From positions 62,001-126,000 of the forward strand of contig JADKCC010000025.1 of assembly GCA_016714785.1 (NCBI GenBank): a DNA stretch of 64,000 nt, read 5' to 3'. The notes beneath the pieces are model-generated. The model had not been told where the DNA came from and searched no databases. It saw only the letters and a list, made by a program, of their open reading frames with translations. Below, piece by piece: positions 19,274 through 30,238 of this stretch. The DNA is from Saprospiraceae bacterium (GTDB lineage Bacteria > Bacteroidota > Bacteroidia > Chitinophagales > Saprospiraceae). A program made the translations under genes and the position numbers. The first letter of the stretch is position 1; each line of letters opens with the position of its first letter.

Positions 19274-19302
19274 TTGTTTTATTTTGAATAGTGGTAATTT
19301 TG
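19274..19302 (+). promoter_or_regulatory. serA promoter (TTG - 18 bp - TAATTTTG)
   Basis: TTG at 19274-19276 and TAATTTTG at 19295-19302 are separated by 18 bp, close to the Bacteroidota TTG/TAnnTTTG consensus. It lies 30 bp before the serA ATG at 19332 and overlaps the alternative ATG at 19284, arguing against that start. Confidence 0.65.
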
Positions 19303-19331
19303 CAGACTTGTTAATAAATAAAAGGAATGTT

Positions 19332-20276
19332 ATGAGAATCTTAGTAAATGATGGGATCGAACCCATAGGAAAGAAAATGTTAGAAGAAGCTGGTTTTGAA
19401 GTGGATATGAACAAAATAGACCAAGCGGATCTCCATTCTAGATTAAATGAGTATGACGCAATTTGTGTACGAAGTGCCACCAAAGTTCGTCAAGATCTAA
19501 TAGATGCATGCCCAAACCTAAAAGCTATTGGTCGTGGTGGCGTTGGCTTGGACAATATTGATGTGGATTACGCTAAGTCTAAAGGCATTGCCGTCATCAA
19601 CACACCTGCAGCATCGTCTCGATCAGTAGGAGAGTTGGCAATGGCTCATTTATTAGGTTTGTCTAGATTTTTACCTCAGTCCAACAGACAAATGCCTCTT
19701 GAAGGCGATACCAAATTTAATGACCTTAAAAAAGCTTATGCTAAAGGTACCGAATTAGAAGGCAAAACACTGGGTATTATTGGTTTAGGACGTATTGGTC
19801 AAGAAGCAGCAAGGTGTGGACTCGGCATGGGTATGAATGTTTTGGCTGTAGATCCTTTTGTTTCGGAAGTAGCACTTTATGTAGGACATTCTTCATTGGG
19901 ATTTAAAGTTACTGTCAAAACTGTTTCCATGGATGATCTGCTTGCAGATGCTGACTATATTTCTCTTCATATCCCGTCAGTAGGTAAAGCGGTGCTGGGC
20001 AAAGAAGAGTTTGATAAAATGAAAACTGGTGTGATTGTTGCCAATTGTAGTAGAGGTGGTACCATTGACGAAGATGCTTTGCTCAATGCACTATCGATAG
20101 GTAAAGTAGCAGCAGCAGGTTTGGATGTTTTTGACAATGAACCTACTCCTCGTAAAGATTTGCTGGTTCATCCTCGTATATCCTTGACGCCACATATCGG
20201 AGCATCTACCGAAGAAGCGCAAAACAAAATAGGGGAGGAGTTAGCCCAAAAGATGATCGCCGCCTTAAAAGGATAG
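19332..20276 (+). CDS. serA: D-3-phosphoglycerate dehydrogenase, short form
   Basis: First step of serine synthesis, oxidising 3-phosphoglycerate with NAD. The 314 residues from ATG 19332 form a D-2-hydroxyacid dehydrogenase fold. Visible motifs are a Rossmann motif (LGIIGLGRIGQEAARCGLG), the catalytic Arg block (NCSRGGTIDEDALLNAL), Glu in FDNEPTP and His in PHIGASTEEAQ. The regulatory ACT domain of longer SerA proteins is absent. Another 2-hydroxyacid substrate cannot be fully excluded. It is a single gene with its own promoter and terminator. Confidence 0.88.
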   Translation: MRILVNDGIEPIGKKMLEEAGFEVDMNKIDQADLHSRLNEYDAICVRSATKVRQDLIDACPNLKAIGRGGVGLDNIDVDYAKSKGIAVINTPAASSRSVGELAMAHLLGLSRFLPQSNRQMPLEGDTKFNDLKKAYAKGTELEGKTLGIIGLGRIGQEAARCGLGMGMNVLAVDPFVSEVALYVGHSSLGFKVTVKTVSMDDLLADADYISLHIPSVGKAVLGKEEFDKMKTGVIVANCSRGGTIDEDALLNALSIGKVAAAGLDVFDNEPTPRKDLLVHPRISLTPHIGASTEEAQNKIGEELAQKMIAALKG

Positions 20277-20294
20277 TTTTAGTTCATTATAATT

Positions 20295-20344
20295 AAAGTC
20301 AAAGAAGGAGCTATTCAGAAGTTTATTTCTTTGACTTTTTTTAT
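20295..20344 (+). terminator. Rho-independent terminator after serA
   Basis: The 12-bp stem AAAGTCAAAGAA/TTCTTTGACTTT is followed by a T-run, 18 bp after the serA stop. Confidence 0.85.
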
Positions 20345-20947
20345 TTTAAGCGTAACTGTTCAGGTGTAGGTATTTCTATACAATTTTGTCAAGTTTTTTG
20401 CATATTATAGGCAAATGTAGCGCCAAAATAACTTAAGTTTTACATTTTTTTATCAGATTTACATCCGTGGTTATTAATATTTAGCCCCGTTGATGTGAGA
20501 CCTGAATAGTTAGTTAGATTTTGGCAATACGTATGTTTGTTCAAGTCATATTGACTTTGACGAAACCTATCACTTACATTTTTCTATACAATTGGGTTTT
20601 ATCCCATAAGGATTCAGCATCTTCATACATATAAAACGGCAAATTTTAGCAAATACACTATCCCAATAGTTATAAACATTCTACTCCTTTTGGTTAGAAA
20701 TTGAATAGTTTTGAATAAAGCAGGATTTAATATTGGGTTCCCAATTTTTTTTGTTTAATCACAAATTTGTCAAAGGCAATTTTTAGGCTTCTTAATAATT
20801 TATATCAGCTACATTGTTCAGAAGGAGATTCAATTTTTTAGGTACAATACGCCATAACCATATATTTCATTAATTTGGAAAATGGTAAAAAGGAATTAAA
20901 ACTGTGATCATCTTTACTTTCTCTTGATACATACAAATAAATACTTA
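20345..20947. other. Gene-free AT-rich interval
   Basis: About 600 bp between the serA terminator and the toxin-antitoxin pair. I see no open frame, RNA or repeat that can be supported. Confidence 0.5.
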
Positions 20948-21204
20948 CTACTTATAAATATTTTTTCTGTTACCAATTTTAATTATGTCCACAATAAAAA
21001 CAGCGTCATTAATATCATGAAGAACTCTATAATCTCCATATCTAATTCTAAAACCATATCTTCCTATTAATTTTTTATATCCAAAAGGTCTAGGGTTATC
21101 TTCTAACTAATGATATTTTCTAGAATCTTTTCCGATAAATTTTCAGGAATTCTATCAAGGAATTTTACTGCCTTTTTGGATAAAACAACCTTATTTTTAG
21201 ACAT
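20948..21204 (-). pseudogene. RelE/ParE-type toxin, frameshifted
   Basis: The minus strand encodes a RelE-superfamily mRNA interferase-like toxin. It starts MSKNKVVLSKKAVKFLDRIP and resumes in another frame as EDNPRPFGYKKLIGRYGFRI, then YGDYRVLHDIND and VFIVDIIKIGNRKNIY. The break lies near 21110, where a stop follows NIIS and one base change in length restores the frame. It is therefore a decayed toxin or a sequencing error. The start overlaps the antitoxin end by 8 bp, the normal arrangement for antitoxin-first pairs. Confidence 0.75.
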
Positions 21205-21409
21205 TAACCTTCTTTCTTGTTTTTAGATAATCAGACAAAAGTATTGTTTCGCCGTCGTCTTCCAATTTTGATTTATCATAACTAATAATGTCTTCAAGTT
21301 CTTCTAACTCTTCCATTATGGTTTTATATTCATCCATAGAGAACACAACGGAGACTTTATTACCTGACGTGTCTGTAATAAAATGTGGATTGATATCATG
21401 TAAATTCAT
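21197..21409 (-). CDS. Antitoxin of a RelE-type toxin-antitoxin pair
   Basis: A 70-residue acidic protein (MNLHDINPHFITDTSGNKVS, then VVFSMDEYKTIMEELEELED). The N-terminus resembles Phd/RelB-type DNA-binding antitoxins and the C-terminus is an acidic helix suited to wrapping the toxin. It lies directly upstream of and overlaps the RelE-like toxin. Its frame is intact while the toxin is broken. Confidence 0.75.
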   Translation of the reverse strand: MNLHDINPHFITDTSGNKVSVVFSMDEYKTIMEELEELEDIISYDKSKLEDDGETILLSDYLKTRKKVNV

Positions 21410-21469
21410 AAGTTACAAATTATTTGGGTAAAACAAAAAGATAACAAAACCAATAATTAATTAGTTCCA

Positions 21470-24400
21470 CTACAACCCACAAGCACAACGCACACCCATA
21501 AATCCATTGGTCTCCTGATGGAAAGGGTAAGCTAGCCCACTACCATCTAGCTCCCAATAGAATTTGGTTCTTTTTTTGGTGGTATTACCTATTTCATCCA
21601 TGGTATCTGTGTCATAAAGACGGCCATTAATCATGGTGTAAATCACATTTTCCGTTTTTGCGGATATCTTCCATCGGATTACCATCAATGACGATGAGAT
21701 CGGCGAGTTTTCCTGCTTTGAGTGTGCCTATTTGCTTCTCCATACCTAATAGTTCTGCACCATTTACAGTGGCGCTTTTTAAGGCTTGATAGTTCGTCAT
21801 TCCACCTTGCTGTAACATCCACAATTCCCAATGTGCACCCAAACCTTGCAACTGACCATGTGCTCCGAGATTGATATTGACGCCTGCATCTGCCAATTTT
21901 TTACAAGACTTTGATGTCAAGATATGGCCATTTTCATACTCTTCTTGTGGCACCATTGTACGGTGCCTTGATCGTGAGTCTATAATGGACCTTGGAGTGT
22001 ATTTGAGCAATTTTTCTTTTTTCCAAACTTCTGTATTTTGATACCAATAATATTCACCAGTAAGACCACCATAATTCACGATGAGCGTTGGTGTATTGCT
22101 TGTTTTGGTATTGGACCAGAAATTGACGACGTCTTTGTACAATGGTGCTACGGGTATATTGTGCTCCACACTCGTATGTCCGTCTGCCACCATGCTCATG
22201 TTGTGGTAGAAAAATGAACCACCTTCTGGTACTACTATAATTCCTAATTGTCTAGCAGCTTCTATGACTTGTTGACGTTGTTCGCGTCTTGGTTGGTTGT
22301 ATGATTTTACAGAAAAAGCGCCGAATGCTTTGGTTCTTCTGAGTGCTGATTTAGCATCTTCAAGACTATTGATTTCGGCTTTGAAGTCTCCATCTGCACC
22401 ATACAGAATCGTACCTGTGGAGAAGATTCTTGGACCTGTGAGTACACCAGCTTTGACCATTTCTGATTGTGCAAATGTGATTTCACTATTGACAGATGGA
22501 TCGTGAGTGGTTGTAACACCATAAGCTAGGTTTGCGAAATATTCCCAGTGTTTTTGTGGACTGATGCCATCCCTGAATGCACCAAGATGCGCATGTACAT
22601 CTATCAATCCTGGCATGATGGTTTTCCCTTTGACATCTATGATTTTGGTATTATTATCCAGTTTTAGGCCAGAAGCAGGACCTACGTATTTGATGATGTT
22701 TTCTTCTACTAGGACGATACCATTTTTGATGACTTTATCATTCTCCATGGTAATGATATTGGCATTTTTGAAGGCAATTTTTCCTTTTGGTTTGTCTGTT
22801 TTGATGGTCAAACTAATTTTTATTCCTACTGTATCTATCGGTGGAATAGAGTCTAGCGCACCTTCTAGGAATAGAAATCTTCTATTAAGACTTTCTGTAA
22901 AATATTCATTCCCAAGTGTCCAATGCAAACTTTTGCTATCTGCCGACCAATGCAGATTGATACCTGCATCTCGTGCCACTTGGGCGACAGGGACAGCTTT
23001 GGTTTTGGCAGAAAGTCCGATAGGTTGACCAGTTTTTGGCATTGGAGCGATATATACTTTGTATAATTCTGTAAAAGCTACCCATTTGTTATCAGGACTT
23101 GGGACAAAATTGGTAGTGTAGCTCGTATTGAAGACAACTTCTGTTTTTTTGGTTTTGAAACTATATTTTTTGAATGCTTTGGCGATAGAACCGAATAAAA
23201 ATCCACCTGTGGTAAAATAGATTTCAGATCCATCAGCTGAGAACATTGGTTTTTCTCCTTCTTGTGTGATTAATTCGGCATTTTCGCCATTGATATTAGC
23301 AGTGTATATTCCAGAATTGGTAATGTATTGATATCCTTGATGACCATTGCCACCTTCTTTGCGATAAACGATTTGCTTGCCGTCAGGAGAGAAAGATGGC
23401 GTACGATAGATGGCAGGATCTTTGGTGACGACCGTTGATTTTTTAGTAGTTAGATTATATATTTGTATTTTTCCTAGGCTTTCATCATTCCACGTGACAT
23501 AGACGATTTGATCCCCTTTTGCATTAAATTGTGGCTCAGCTTCGAAGTCCGTTCCTGAAGTCAATCGTTCTGGCGTTTTGCCATTTTGAGACACATACAA
23601 ACTTCCCAATGCACTGAATACTAGTTTGTTACCATCAGGAGAAGTTGTGGCATTTCTAAGTACTTTCACATCAAATGCTTCTTCATACGCTTTATTTTCA
23701 AACTGAACGGTTTCCATCAGTTTGTGTTTTGCGTTAACAGTAAATGGGATATCAGTTGCCTTTTTATCTGCAATATTGATCTTTACGATTTTACCTTTTG
23801 CCCAGATTACAATTTCTTTATCATCAGGCATCCAATCAAAGCCTGTATAAATTCCAAAAACTGTCCAAGCTTCTTGTTGGTCTTTGCTTAGTTGATCGTA
23901 AATAGCCCATTCTTTTCCTGTCGAAATTTCATGAATGTACAACACTGATTTTTCTCGCACACGACGTACATAAGCAATTTTATCCCCTTTATTTGATATT
24001 TGTGGACGGCAAGCGCCGCCAGGTCCACCAGTAACTCTTTTGGTTTCGCCTGTTTCCATATTATAACTATTAATCACAAATATCTCGCTGTTAGGATCTT
24101 TATTGTATTGAAAATATCCACCAGGATACACATCTTCACTGTAGTAAAGCATCTTCCCATCAGGAGAAATCGTTGGTTCATTGACATCTTGCTGATCATT
24201 TTTTCTTTTGGTAAGTTGTATGCCTTCGCCACCTGAGATATGGTACATCCACATTTCGCCTGCGCCAAGCGAGCGACCTGAAGTAAAATGTTTCCTAGCT
24301 ATAATGTACTGTCCATCAGGCATCCACACAGCATTATTGAGCAATCTGAAACTTTCCTTTGTGATTTGTTTTACATTTTTTCCATCTGCATCCATGTGAA

Positions 24401-24728
24401 ATGTATTGTCTCCACCCGCAGAGTCGCTCGTAAACAATATTTTTTTGCCATCAGGACTCCATCTTGGTTGTACTTCCCAAGCAAGACCTATACGAATAGC
24501 TCTTGCAGTGCCGCCTGATATCGGCCTGGTATAAATATCTCCTAGCATATCGAAGGCGATCATACTTCCGTCAGGGCTGACATCGAGATTCATCCAAGTA
24601 CCTTCATTGGTAGTAAAAGATACTTCTTTGGAGTTGCCAGGAGGATTATTCACATCCCATTTTGGTTTGTCTTGTGCAAAAAGATGGATAGAAAGGAATA
24701 GGGTAGCGATGGCAAAAATATGCTTCAT
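21470..24728 (-). CDS. PD40-repeat amidohydrolase, secreted; one frameshift near 21660
   Basis: A large secreted metal-dependent hydrolase. The signal peptide is MKHIFAIATLFLSIHLFAQ from ATG 24728; the upstream ATG at 24788 would bury it. Residues about 30-640 are TolB/Tricorn-like PD40 propeller repeats (SPDGSMIAFDMLGDIYTRPI). From about 690 an amidohydrolase domain follows with MPGLIDVHAHLGAF (metal HxH), GVTTTHDPS and GAHGQLQGLGAHWELWML. After KLADLIVIDGNPMEDIRK the frame shifts by one base in an A5 run. The natural continuation (TENVIYTMINGRLYDTDTMD) ends at 21470. Total is about 1,085 residues. Confidence 0.85.
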
Positions 24729-24930
24729 AAGGTTGGATTTTAATGAATTGGTGTAAAAAATAGAAAAAATTCCTTTCCGATATATCACAATTATTAAAAT
24801 TAACTTGCAATAAGCTAAGTCAACAGATTACATTGATTTATAAAGCACTTTTGTTAAAGAAAATTAGCGAATAATCAATACAGTTGATCCAATGTTGTAT
24901 TAATTTTATAATTATTTTAAGGAATATTTT

Positions 24931-24959
24931 TATACGACATAAAAATACACGTATATTTG
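24931..24959 (+). promoter_or_regulatory. Putative operator and -7 box of the restriction-modification cassette
   Basis: Inverted repeat TATACG (24931-24936) - 13 bp - CGTATA (24950-24955), whose right arm overlaps a TATATTTG box at 24952-24959, 30 bp before the XRE regulator start. This is the geometry of controller-protein autoregulation in type II systems. No clear -33 TTG is seen. Confidence 0.5.
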
Positions 24960-24988
24960 CCAAATAATGTCAAGTCAAATTAAAGACA

Positions 24989-25297
24989 ATGAGTAGTCAA
25001 TTCGGAAATAAAATAAGAACTTTTAAGAGAAGAACAGAACTTGCTGTTGAGACAGGTTGCTTCTTTGCTTGAAATGGACACAGCGCAGTTAAGTAAAATT
25101 GAGCGTGGCGAAAGACAAGCTAAAAAGGAAACTGTTTTAAAAATTGCGTCAATTCTTAAAGTTGATGAAAAGGATTAAAAACACTTTGGCTTGCAGACCA
25201 AATTTACGATGTTGTTAAAGACGATGAAAATGCTTTACAAGCAATGATGGTTGCAGAGGAAAAAGTTGAATATTTAAAATCACATAAAACAAAATGA
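24989..25297 (+). pseudogene. XRE-family regulator of a restriction-modification system (frames broken)
   Basis: A helix-turn-helix protein of about 100 residues. The pieces read MSSQFGNKIRT, LLRQVASLLEMDTAQLSKIE, RGERQAKKETVLKIASILKV and, after another shift, LKTLWLADQIYDVVKDDENA, ending EKVEYLKSHKTK. The HTH is typical of small Xre/C-protein regulators. At least two or three indels interrupt it. The stop overlaps the methyltransferase ATG (ATGA at 25294-25297), showing operon structure. It probably controls expression of the downstream cassette. Confidence 0.75.
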
Positions 25298-26325
25298 AGA
25301 AAACCGGAAAAACTGTTATAGATTTGTTTTGTGGTTGTGGTGGACTTTCTTATGGTTTCATTGAAGCTGGTTATGAAGTTGTTTTAGGTATTGATTATTG
25401 GAAAGATGCAATCGAGACTTTTAAATACAATCACAAAAATTCAATTGAATAGTTGCAGATTTATTTAATGAAACACCAAAAAAAATAAGCGAAAAAACAG
25501 GTGTAAAAAATGTTGATTTAATAATTGGAGGACCGCCTTGCCAAGGATTTTCTATTGCAGGTAAAAGAATTGTTGATGACGAAAGAAATAAACTTTATAA
25601 ATCGTTTGTGAATTTTGTAAGCCATTTTCAACCAAAAGCTTTTATGTTGGAAAATGTGCCAAATATAGTTTCTATGAATAATGGAATTGTAAAAGACAAC
25701 ATCATAAATGATTTTGAAGATTTAGGTTATAAAGTTGTTTACAAAGTTTTAATGGCATCAGAATTTGGCGTTCTCAAAATAGAAAAAGAGCATTTTTGTT
25801 GGAATTAAGGGGGATAAAGAATTTATTTTCCTAACCCAACAAACAACAAACTACCACATCTAAAGAAGCTATTTCAGATTTGCCCGAAAACAGTATAGTT
25901 GATGGTTCGAATATCCAATTAAACCAAAATCTGAATATCAAGAATTATTAAGATTAAATTCAACAGGTGTTTATAACCACCAAATAACGGTGCATAATGA
26001 ACAAACTATTGAAATAATTGCAATGGTTCAGATGGTGGAAATTATAAAAATCTTCCAGTTGAATTACACCAAACAAGAAAAGTAAATATTGCATGGACAC
26101 GTTTAAACAGCAAAAACCAAGTTTTACAATAGATACAGGACACAATCATCATTTCCATTACAAATTCAATAGAGTACCAACAGCGGAGAGAAAGTGCAAG
26201 ACTGCAATCGTTTCAGACAACTTTATTTTTAAATGTGGTAAGACAAGTCAGTTAAAACAGATAGAAATGCTGTACCACCATTATTGGCAAAAATACTTGC
26301 AGAAAATTTAATAAAATATATTTAG
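25294..26325 (+). pseudogene. DNA (cytosine-5) methyltransferase 1 (frames broken)
   Basis: Transfers a methyl group from S-adenosylmethionine to cytosine in a recognition site. In order across frames: motif I VIDLFCGCGGLSYGFIEAGY, motif IV GGPPCQGFSIAGKRI with the catalytic Cys, motif VI MLENVPNIV, a damaged motif VIII, and the C-terminal block with LQSF-like, NFIFKCGKTSQLKQI and LLAKILAENLIKYI. All main motifs of a roughly 340-residue enzyme can be traced, so the gene itself looks complete apart from short indels. The endonuclease ATG follows after 2 bp. Confidence 0.85.
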
Positions 26326-26327
26326 AA

Positions 26328-27721
26328 ATGTTCAATCCCGATATACAATATAGATGCACAATTATAAGAGGTAAAGCTCAAAAGGAATTAGACAACCTTT
26401 TGCCTGCTTATGCTAATATAATTGCAGAAATATGTCCTCTTTACCAAAAGAAGATTTTGACAAAATTTTAACGATGAATTGTCTAACATAATTTATAAAG
26501 CAAATTTTGACTTATTAGATGAAAATAATCAAAAAACAATACGTAATCACATAACTGAAATAGCAGGTAAACTTTTTTGGGTTGTATTATTTTGATCAGA
26601 ACTTTATTTTTGAAAGTGAGAGTAATAAAAGCTTTTAGAAGATAATGACCAGCCAGCATTTTTTAAAAACTTGTGTTTAAATTTTCACTTTCTAACGGAA
26701 CTCAAAAATTCAAACAATAGTTGAGCGAATTGATGATAATATCAAATTCAAACCTTTTCATTTTTTATTAGCCTTTAATTTCATTAGCAAAAAAAAGCAA
26801 TGTCTTTTTAACAAAAGATGAAATTGCCTATTATGTTCTAAACGCAAAGCAAGTTTTACAAGGGGAAATTAGTACTGGAGAAGTTTTAACTGAAATCTTA
26901 AAAGACAGAAAAGCAATACTTCAAAAATTAGAAGTAACGTCTTTTTAATACCCAACACATAAGAGAACAATTAAATTTATTGGCACTTGCAATTTAATTG
27001 TTATAGACGGAGATTTGGTTGTTCTAAACCAAGCAGAAACAAATACAATCAATCTTTTATTTCAGAACTCACCGAGCCTTTAAAATTTGACATCTATAAA
27101 TACGACTTAAGTATAGATGAAAAAAAAAGGCAATGTATTCAGAATGGTCTCAATATTTTGGAAAAATTGCAGTTAAAGATTATGAATTAATTTCAACATC
27201 AATTGAAGCATTACAACGAGTTGAAGTCGAAAAAGTTGTTATTCCTAAAAAAGGAACAGACCACACTATTTTAGGAGACGAGGGAGAAGAGTATGTATTT
27301 ACTTTAGAAAAAAACAGGGTAACGGCAACACATCCACGACTTACAAATAAAGTATTGCTTTTAGGAAATCAAAGAGAGCTGAGGATACGATATTTCTCTC
27401 TGTCGAAGCAAATGAAAATATTGAAGATTTCAGAATTTGAACGTTTTATTGAAGCAAAATCAACAAAAGAATAACTGAACCTGATTTACAAGAGACACAA
27501 CTTGGATAGACACTATTAATCTTACAAGAAAAGAATGGATAGCTGCTAAACAATATAGAACCGCTTACAATATTTACAGAGTATATTTTACGCCTAGCGC
27601 AACAATAGTAAGAAAAATAAATGACCCATTTGATAAAAATGAAAATGGAATAATTACAGTTTTACCAACTTTATACAGAATGGGATTCGGTTCGCTACAA
27701 AGCATAGACAAACAATATTAG
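26328..27721 (+). pseudogene. Restriction endonuclease with DUF3883-like C-terminus (frames broken)
   Basis: About 460 residues in pieces: MFNPDIQYRCTIIRGKAQKE, KELDNLLPAYANIIAE, FLTKDEIAYYVLNAKQVLQG and others. The C-terminal part contains ISTSIEALQRVEVEKVV, then a region resembling DUF3883 (GYDIS-like after an indel, ERFIEAKSTK), matching the nuclease-like R-G-x-G-Y-D-I...F-I-E-x-K pattern common in restriction proteins. It sits between two C5-methyltransferases, so a restriction role follows from context. No specific endonuclease family could be named. The stop is 1 bp before the next ATG. Confidence 0.65.
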
Positions 27722-27722
27722 T

Positions 27723-28723
27723 ATGAAAGAGAAAATAAAAGTTGCATCGTTTTTTTTGTGGTTGTGGAGGTTCTGATTTAGGAATTATAGGAAACTTTAA
27801 TTTTAAATCAAAACTATCCTGAACTTCCTTTTGATATTAATTATGCTTTTAGATTTTGACAAATATGCAGTTGAAACATATAATGCAAACTTGGAGCATC
27901 CAGCAACATCTGACGATATAAAAAAATGTAGATATAAATAAATTAGAAGATTTTGACCTTTTAGTTGGTGGTTTTCCGTGTCAGCCTTTAGTACAGTAAA
28001 CCCTAACAAAGACACGAATGACGATAGAGCAAATTTATATAAAGAATTATGAAAAATTTTAAAACAAAACAACCCAAATACTTCATTGCAGAGAATGCAA
28101 AAGGATTAATGATATTGCAAAAAGGAGAGAAATACTTAAAAATAGTTTGAATTCAAGTCAGTTGATATAACGTTAAATACAAACTTTTACTTGCTTCAAA
28201 TTTTGTATTCCCCAAAAAAGAGAGCGATTATTCATTATTGGAATTAGAAAATGATATAAAACATAATTTTTAATTTCCAGAAGACACACATTCTGAATTA
28301 TCTTTATTTAATAAGAAAAGATTAGTCCCCCTGAGTTCAGTTATTTTCCGATAAATTGGAAATTGATGACGAAAAGTATTATTTTTCTGAAAAGCTGTTA
28401 TAGGAATGAAAAATGCTAAAACTAATATGAAAAGAGGGTCTATATCAAGACCTTAATAAACAGTGTTTGACAATTACCTCTCATTTGGCTAAAACAAGTT
28501 TAAACTCAAGAGATCCAGTTTTATTAGTTAATTCTGAAAAAGAAATTTATAGACGATTTACACCCAAGAGAAGCGGCACGTATACAATCATTTCCAGAAG
28601 GCTTTAAGTTTCCAGTTAGTGAAACACAAGCATATAGACAAATTGAAAATGCACCCACCCGCATTGATGGTATGTTGCAATGCATTGAGTAAAAGTCTAG
28701 AAAAATATATATTAAGTATTTAA
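27723..28723 (+). pseudogene. DNA (cytosine-5) methyltransferase 2 (frames broken)
   Basis: A second, clearly different C5-methyltransferase. It shows motif I (FFCGCGGSDLGIIGNF), DDINKLEDFDLLVGGFPCQP (motif IV with Cys), a motif VI region reading ENAKGLMILQKGE, ERLFIIGIRNDIKHN (motif VIII), and IYRRFTPREAARIQSFPEGF and MWYVAMHCVKSLEKYI at the end. About 330 residues with many indels. Two unlike C5-methyltransferases with one endonuclease usually protect the two strands of an asymmetric site; that is inference here. Confidence 0.85.
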
Positions 28724-28784
28724 ACAACATTTAACTAAAAATACAGTTATATACTTTGTATAATGTTAATCTCATTATTTTTCA

Positions 28785-29527
28785 ATGCCCATGCTCAAAA
28801 AACTTCAGGTTTACGCCACATTTCTGGAAGCTGATGTTTCTAAAAAGGTCAAGTAACGAAGATGTTTGATAAGATTGCACCTTACTATGACAATCTCAAT
28901 CGGGTACTTTAGGAATTGATGTGTTGTGGCGAAAAAGCGATTAATTTATTAAAAAAGAATCACCACCTTCTTTATATTGATATTGCAACAGGTACCGCGG
29001 ATTTAGCTATTGAAGCAGCCGAAGTCATTCGGCCTAAACAGATCATAGGCCTCTAGATATATCAGCCAATATATAAAAATTGCGATGAAAATATTGAAAA
29101 AGGATTGAATGATGTCATTTCTTTAGAGCAAGGTGACAGCGAAAATTTACGTTTTGAAACCAATACTTTTGATGCAGTGATGGCAGCTTTTGGGGTACGT
29201 AATTTGAAAATTTGAGAAAGGGGTCAGCCAGAAATGTATCGTGTACTTAAGCCAGAGGGACTATCATGGTGTTAGAATTTTCGAAACCAAGGCATTTTCC
29301 ATTAAAACAGTTGTTTAATTTATACTTAAAAACATTTTCTGCCCGTTATAGGTAAGATAAGATCCAAAGACGAGAAGGCATACAAATATCTTTACGAATC
29401 GGTACAAGCCTTTCCTGATTACAAGGATTTTACCGATATATTGAAGGGTTTGGGTTTTACTCAAGCAGATTATAAAGTTTTAAGCGCTGGAATATGTTGC
29501 ATTTACATTGCAAAAAATAGGTTTTAG
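28785..29527 (+). pseudogene. ubiE: Demethylmenaquinone methyltransferase (frames broken)
   Basis: UbiE/MenG performs the last methylation of menaquinone. Readable pieces are KMFDKIAPYYDNLNRV, LLYIDIATGTADLAIEAAEV (SAM site), EQGDSENLRFETNTFDAVMA, AFGVRNLK and PEGTIMVLEFSKPRHFPLKQ-like, ending FPDYKDFTDILKGLGFTQAD. The family C-terminus is GICCIYIAKNRF. Several one-base shifts break the frame, although the gene is normally essential. This points to sequence quality rather than decay. It overlaps the downstream porT start. Confidence 0.85.
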
Positions 29528-30196
29528 TTTAATTGGTTTACTTTTTTCGATATTGATTGTTGGCACAATTCATTGGAAGAGACAATCATAATTTTAGAGA
29601 TTTTAACAGAAAGTCCTATTATTTTGGTATCAATGTTGGTTTTAATAGTTCGGGCTATAAACCCCATCAATCAGGATTTTATTAACAATGATAGTATCAA
29701 AGTGATTGAAGGCAAAAGTGAAGTCGGAGTAAATATGCACATGATAACCAATCTAAAATTGGGCGAATGTTTTGATTTTAGATTTTTACCGGGATTTTCT
29801 TTGCTCAAAGAGGTTTTGAATTTACATCTGTCAGCGATTCTAAAGTGGTAGAAAGGAAAATAGAATCTGTGTTTTTGAGTTGCCTTTCATATTAGATTTA
29901 AGTCTGAACCTTACAAAGATAAAAGAATGTTTGTAGTGGCAGGACTTAAATATAGTTATGATGTACAGTCCAACTCAAAATCCCGAAAACTTTGATTAAA
30001 ATAGCGCCGCATGATTTTCAGTATGAAGTAGGTGCGGTATGCAAATGTTTTATCCATATTTTATATTCTCCCTGAGATTAAGTTTTGATAGTCTGGGTAA
30101 TATTCTTGATATATGACCGAGCACAAAATGAAGCTAGAGTTTTTAGAAAATGTGGTATCTCAAATATTCACCATTTCTTTTAATTTTGAAGGTTAG
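29508..30196 (+). pseudogene. porT: PorT-like outer-membrane protein of type IX secretion/gliding (frames broken)
   Basis: A signal peptide (LQKIGFSLIGLLFSILIVGT) begins at a TTG at 29508, overlapping ubiE by 20 bp. Downstream pieces spread over frames are YYFGINVGFNSSGYKPHQ-like, VIEGKSEVGVNMHMITNLKL and GECFDFRFLPGFS. They continue with ERKIESVFFELPFHIRFKSE and FVVAGLKYSYDVQSNSK. This is a PorT/SprT-type eight-stranded barrel, needed for type IX secretion. The ubiE-porT order is common in Bacteroidota and supports the name. Confidence 0.75.
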
Positions 30197-30238
30197 ATAT
30201 ACTGTAAGAATAAAGCTCAAGCGTTTTTTGGTTTTTAA

